Under the pieces are notes generated by a model, which saw only the letters and a list, made by a program, of their open reading frames with translations, did not search any database and was not told the origin of the DNA. The position numbers were made by a program, and so were the translations under genes. A DNA stretch of 17,754 nucleotides, taken from assembly GCA_900617975.1 (NCBI GenBank), contig UZAE01013959.1, positions 1-17,754 on the forward strand, read 5' to 3'. The DNA comes from Rodentolepis nana (taxonomy: Eukaryota; Platyhelminthes; Cestoda; Cyclophyllidea; Hymenolepididae). This document shows positions 17,330-17,754 of the stretch, piece after piece (position 1 is the first letter of the stretch; each line of letters opens with the position of its first letter).

Positions 17330-17754
17330 ATGAAAGAACAGGACGTGCACTTCCGACACATTTTATTGTATTACTTCCGAAAAGGCAAGAGCGCATCGCA
17401 AGTACAAAAGAAGTTATGTGCCGTATATGGAGATGAAGCCTTAAAAGAAAGGCAGTGTCGAAATTGGCTTGAAAGATTTCGTTCCGGTGATTTTTCACTG
17501 AAAAATTCACAACGATCTGGCCGCCCAGTCGAAGTGGATGAAACCCATATCAAGGCCATTATCGATTCAAATCGTCACAGCACAACACGAGATATTGGAG
17601 AGAAGCTCAATGTGTCGCATACATGCATTGAAAAAAATTAAAAACCCTTGGTTATGTCAAGAAACTTGATTTATGGATCCCTCACCAGTTAAAGGAAATT
17701 CATTTGACGCAACGGATTAGCATCTGTGATTCGCCGCTACTGAAACGCAATGAG
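17330..17754 (+). pseudogene. Mariner transposase, N-terminal part, frameshifted
   Basis: The ATG at 17330 opens the DNA-binding half of a Tc1/mariner-superfamily (DD34D) transposase. Residues 1-103 include the first helix-turn-helix (about 8-50, with HFRHILLYYFRKGK and ERQCRNWLERF), the SGRPVEVD linker (63-70), and the start of the second helix-turn-helix (about 84-101, TTRDIGEKLNVSHTCIE). A stop at 17639-17641 ends this frame within an A-rich run. The homologous reading resumes at once in another register with LGYVKKLDLW, the WIPHQL motif (17674-17691; family WVPHEL) and ICDSPLLKRNE up to the last base. The shift equals one missing base relative to the family, and there is an extra codon (P) near the end. 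The copy is therefore dead unless the deletion is a sequencing error in the homopolymer. The catalytic aspartates lie beyond the window. Confidence 0.9.

Larger units (their letters stand above)
17156..17754 (+). mobile_element. Mariner element, 5' half (mellifera-like), cut by window edge
   Basis: The 5' terminal inverted repeat TTGGGTTGGCAACTAAGG starts at 17156 and is preceded by the expected TA target dinucleotide (17154-17155). A leader of about 174 bp separates it from the transposase start, normal for mariner. The element continues beyond the window, so the 3' end and catalytic core are not seen. The separate 3' fragment at 5752-5857 is from the same subfamily but lies 11 kb away in the opposite orientation and is not the other end of this copy. 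Confidence 0.93.

Noticed and set aside
5752..17754. The mariner 3' fragment (5752-5857) as the other end of the mariner at 17156
   Set aside because: Orientation and order are wrong for one element, about 11 kb separates them, and each has its own flanking context.
1..17754. CRISPR arrays, bacterial operons, phage or integrated viral genes
   Set aside because: No regularly spaced short repeats, no ribosome-binding-site plus ORF arrangement, and no viral protein similarity was seen on either strand.

Overview
The window looks like non-genic DNA from an AT-rich invertebrate nuclear genome. The sequence does not identify the species. The evidence is long AT-rich stretches without extended coding frames, a mariner of the mellifera type, solo LTRs, and many copies of a short SINE-like retroposon. 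No bacterial gene, operon, rRNA, intact tRNA or CRISPR array was found. No host protein-coding gene can be called with confidence; nearly everything annotatable is a transposable element or a trace of genome assembly.

Three repeat systems account for the features. (1) A roughly 320-410 bp retroposon, called R1 here, has six copies: plus strand at about 17-311, 7192-7517, 10119-10530 and 15871-16272; minus strand at 1782-2116 and 3473-3810. Two copies have long near-perfect target-site duplications (14 bp and 12 bp) and the tails are AT-rich, so R1 behaves like a SINE, although its head matches no tRNA, 5S or 7SL sequence I recognise. (2) A solo LTR of 332-348 bp, called R2 here, has three copies (5089-5420, 6084-6416, 15088-15435), with TG...CA ends, CCAAT and AATAAA signals. 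Two copies have perfect 4-bp target duplications. (3) A mariner is present as a 5' half running off the right edge (17156-17754, transposase frameshifted) and as a separate 3' end on the minus strand (5752-5857).

Three single N positions (3181, 5858, 11300) divide the window into four contigs. After each of the first two N's the sequence restarts with an exact copy of DNA already seen (464 bp and 343 bp). Identity stops inside a dispersed repeat. In both cases target-site duplications fit the second copy and not the first. The simplest reading is that contig 1 after about 1954 and contig 2 after about 5206 were extended through a repeat into unrelated loci, and that the true locus runs 1-1954, then 3646-5206, then 6202 onward. 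The third N lies in a poly-G tract, and a shorter G run also precedes the first N.

The rest (312-1490, 2117-2892, 3825-4863, 5421-5751, 6421-7109, 7518-10106, 10543-11268, 11334-12839, 12990-15083, 15440-15870, 16273-17153) is AT-rich DNA without a recognisable gene. It contains a degenerate tRNA-like relic (about 2893-2955), AT palindromes, and two small GC-richer segments with coding-like character (7116-7200 and 12840-12989) that may be exon relics. No genes here can be shown to work together.
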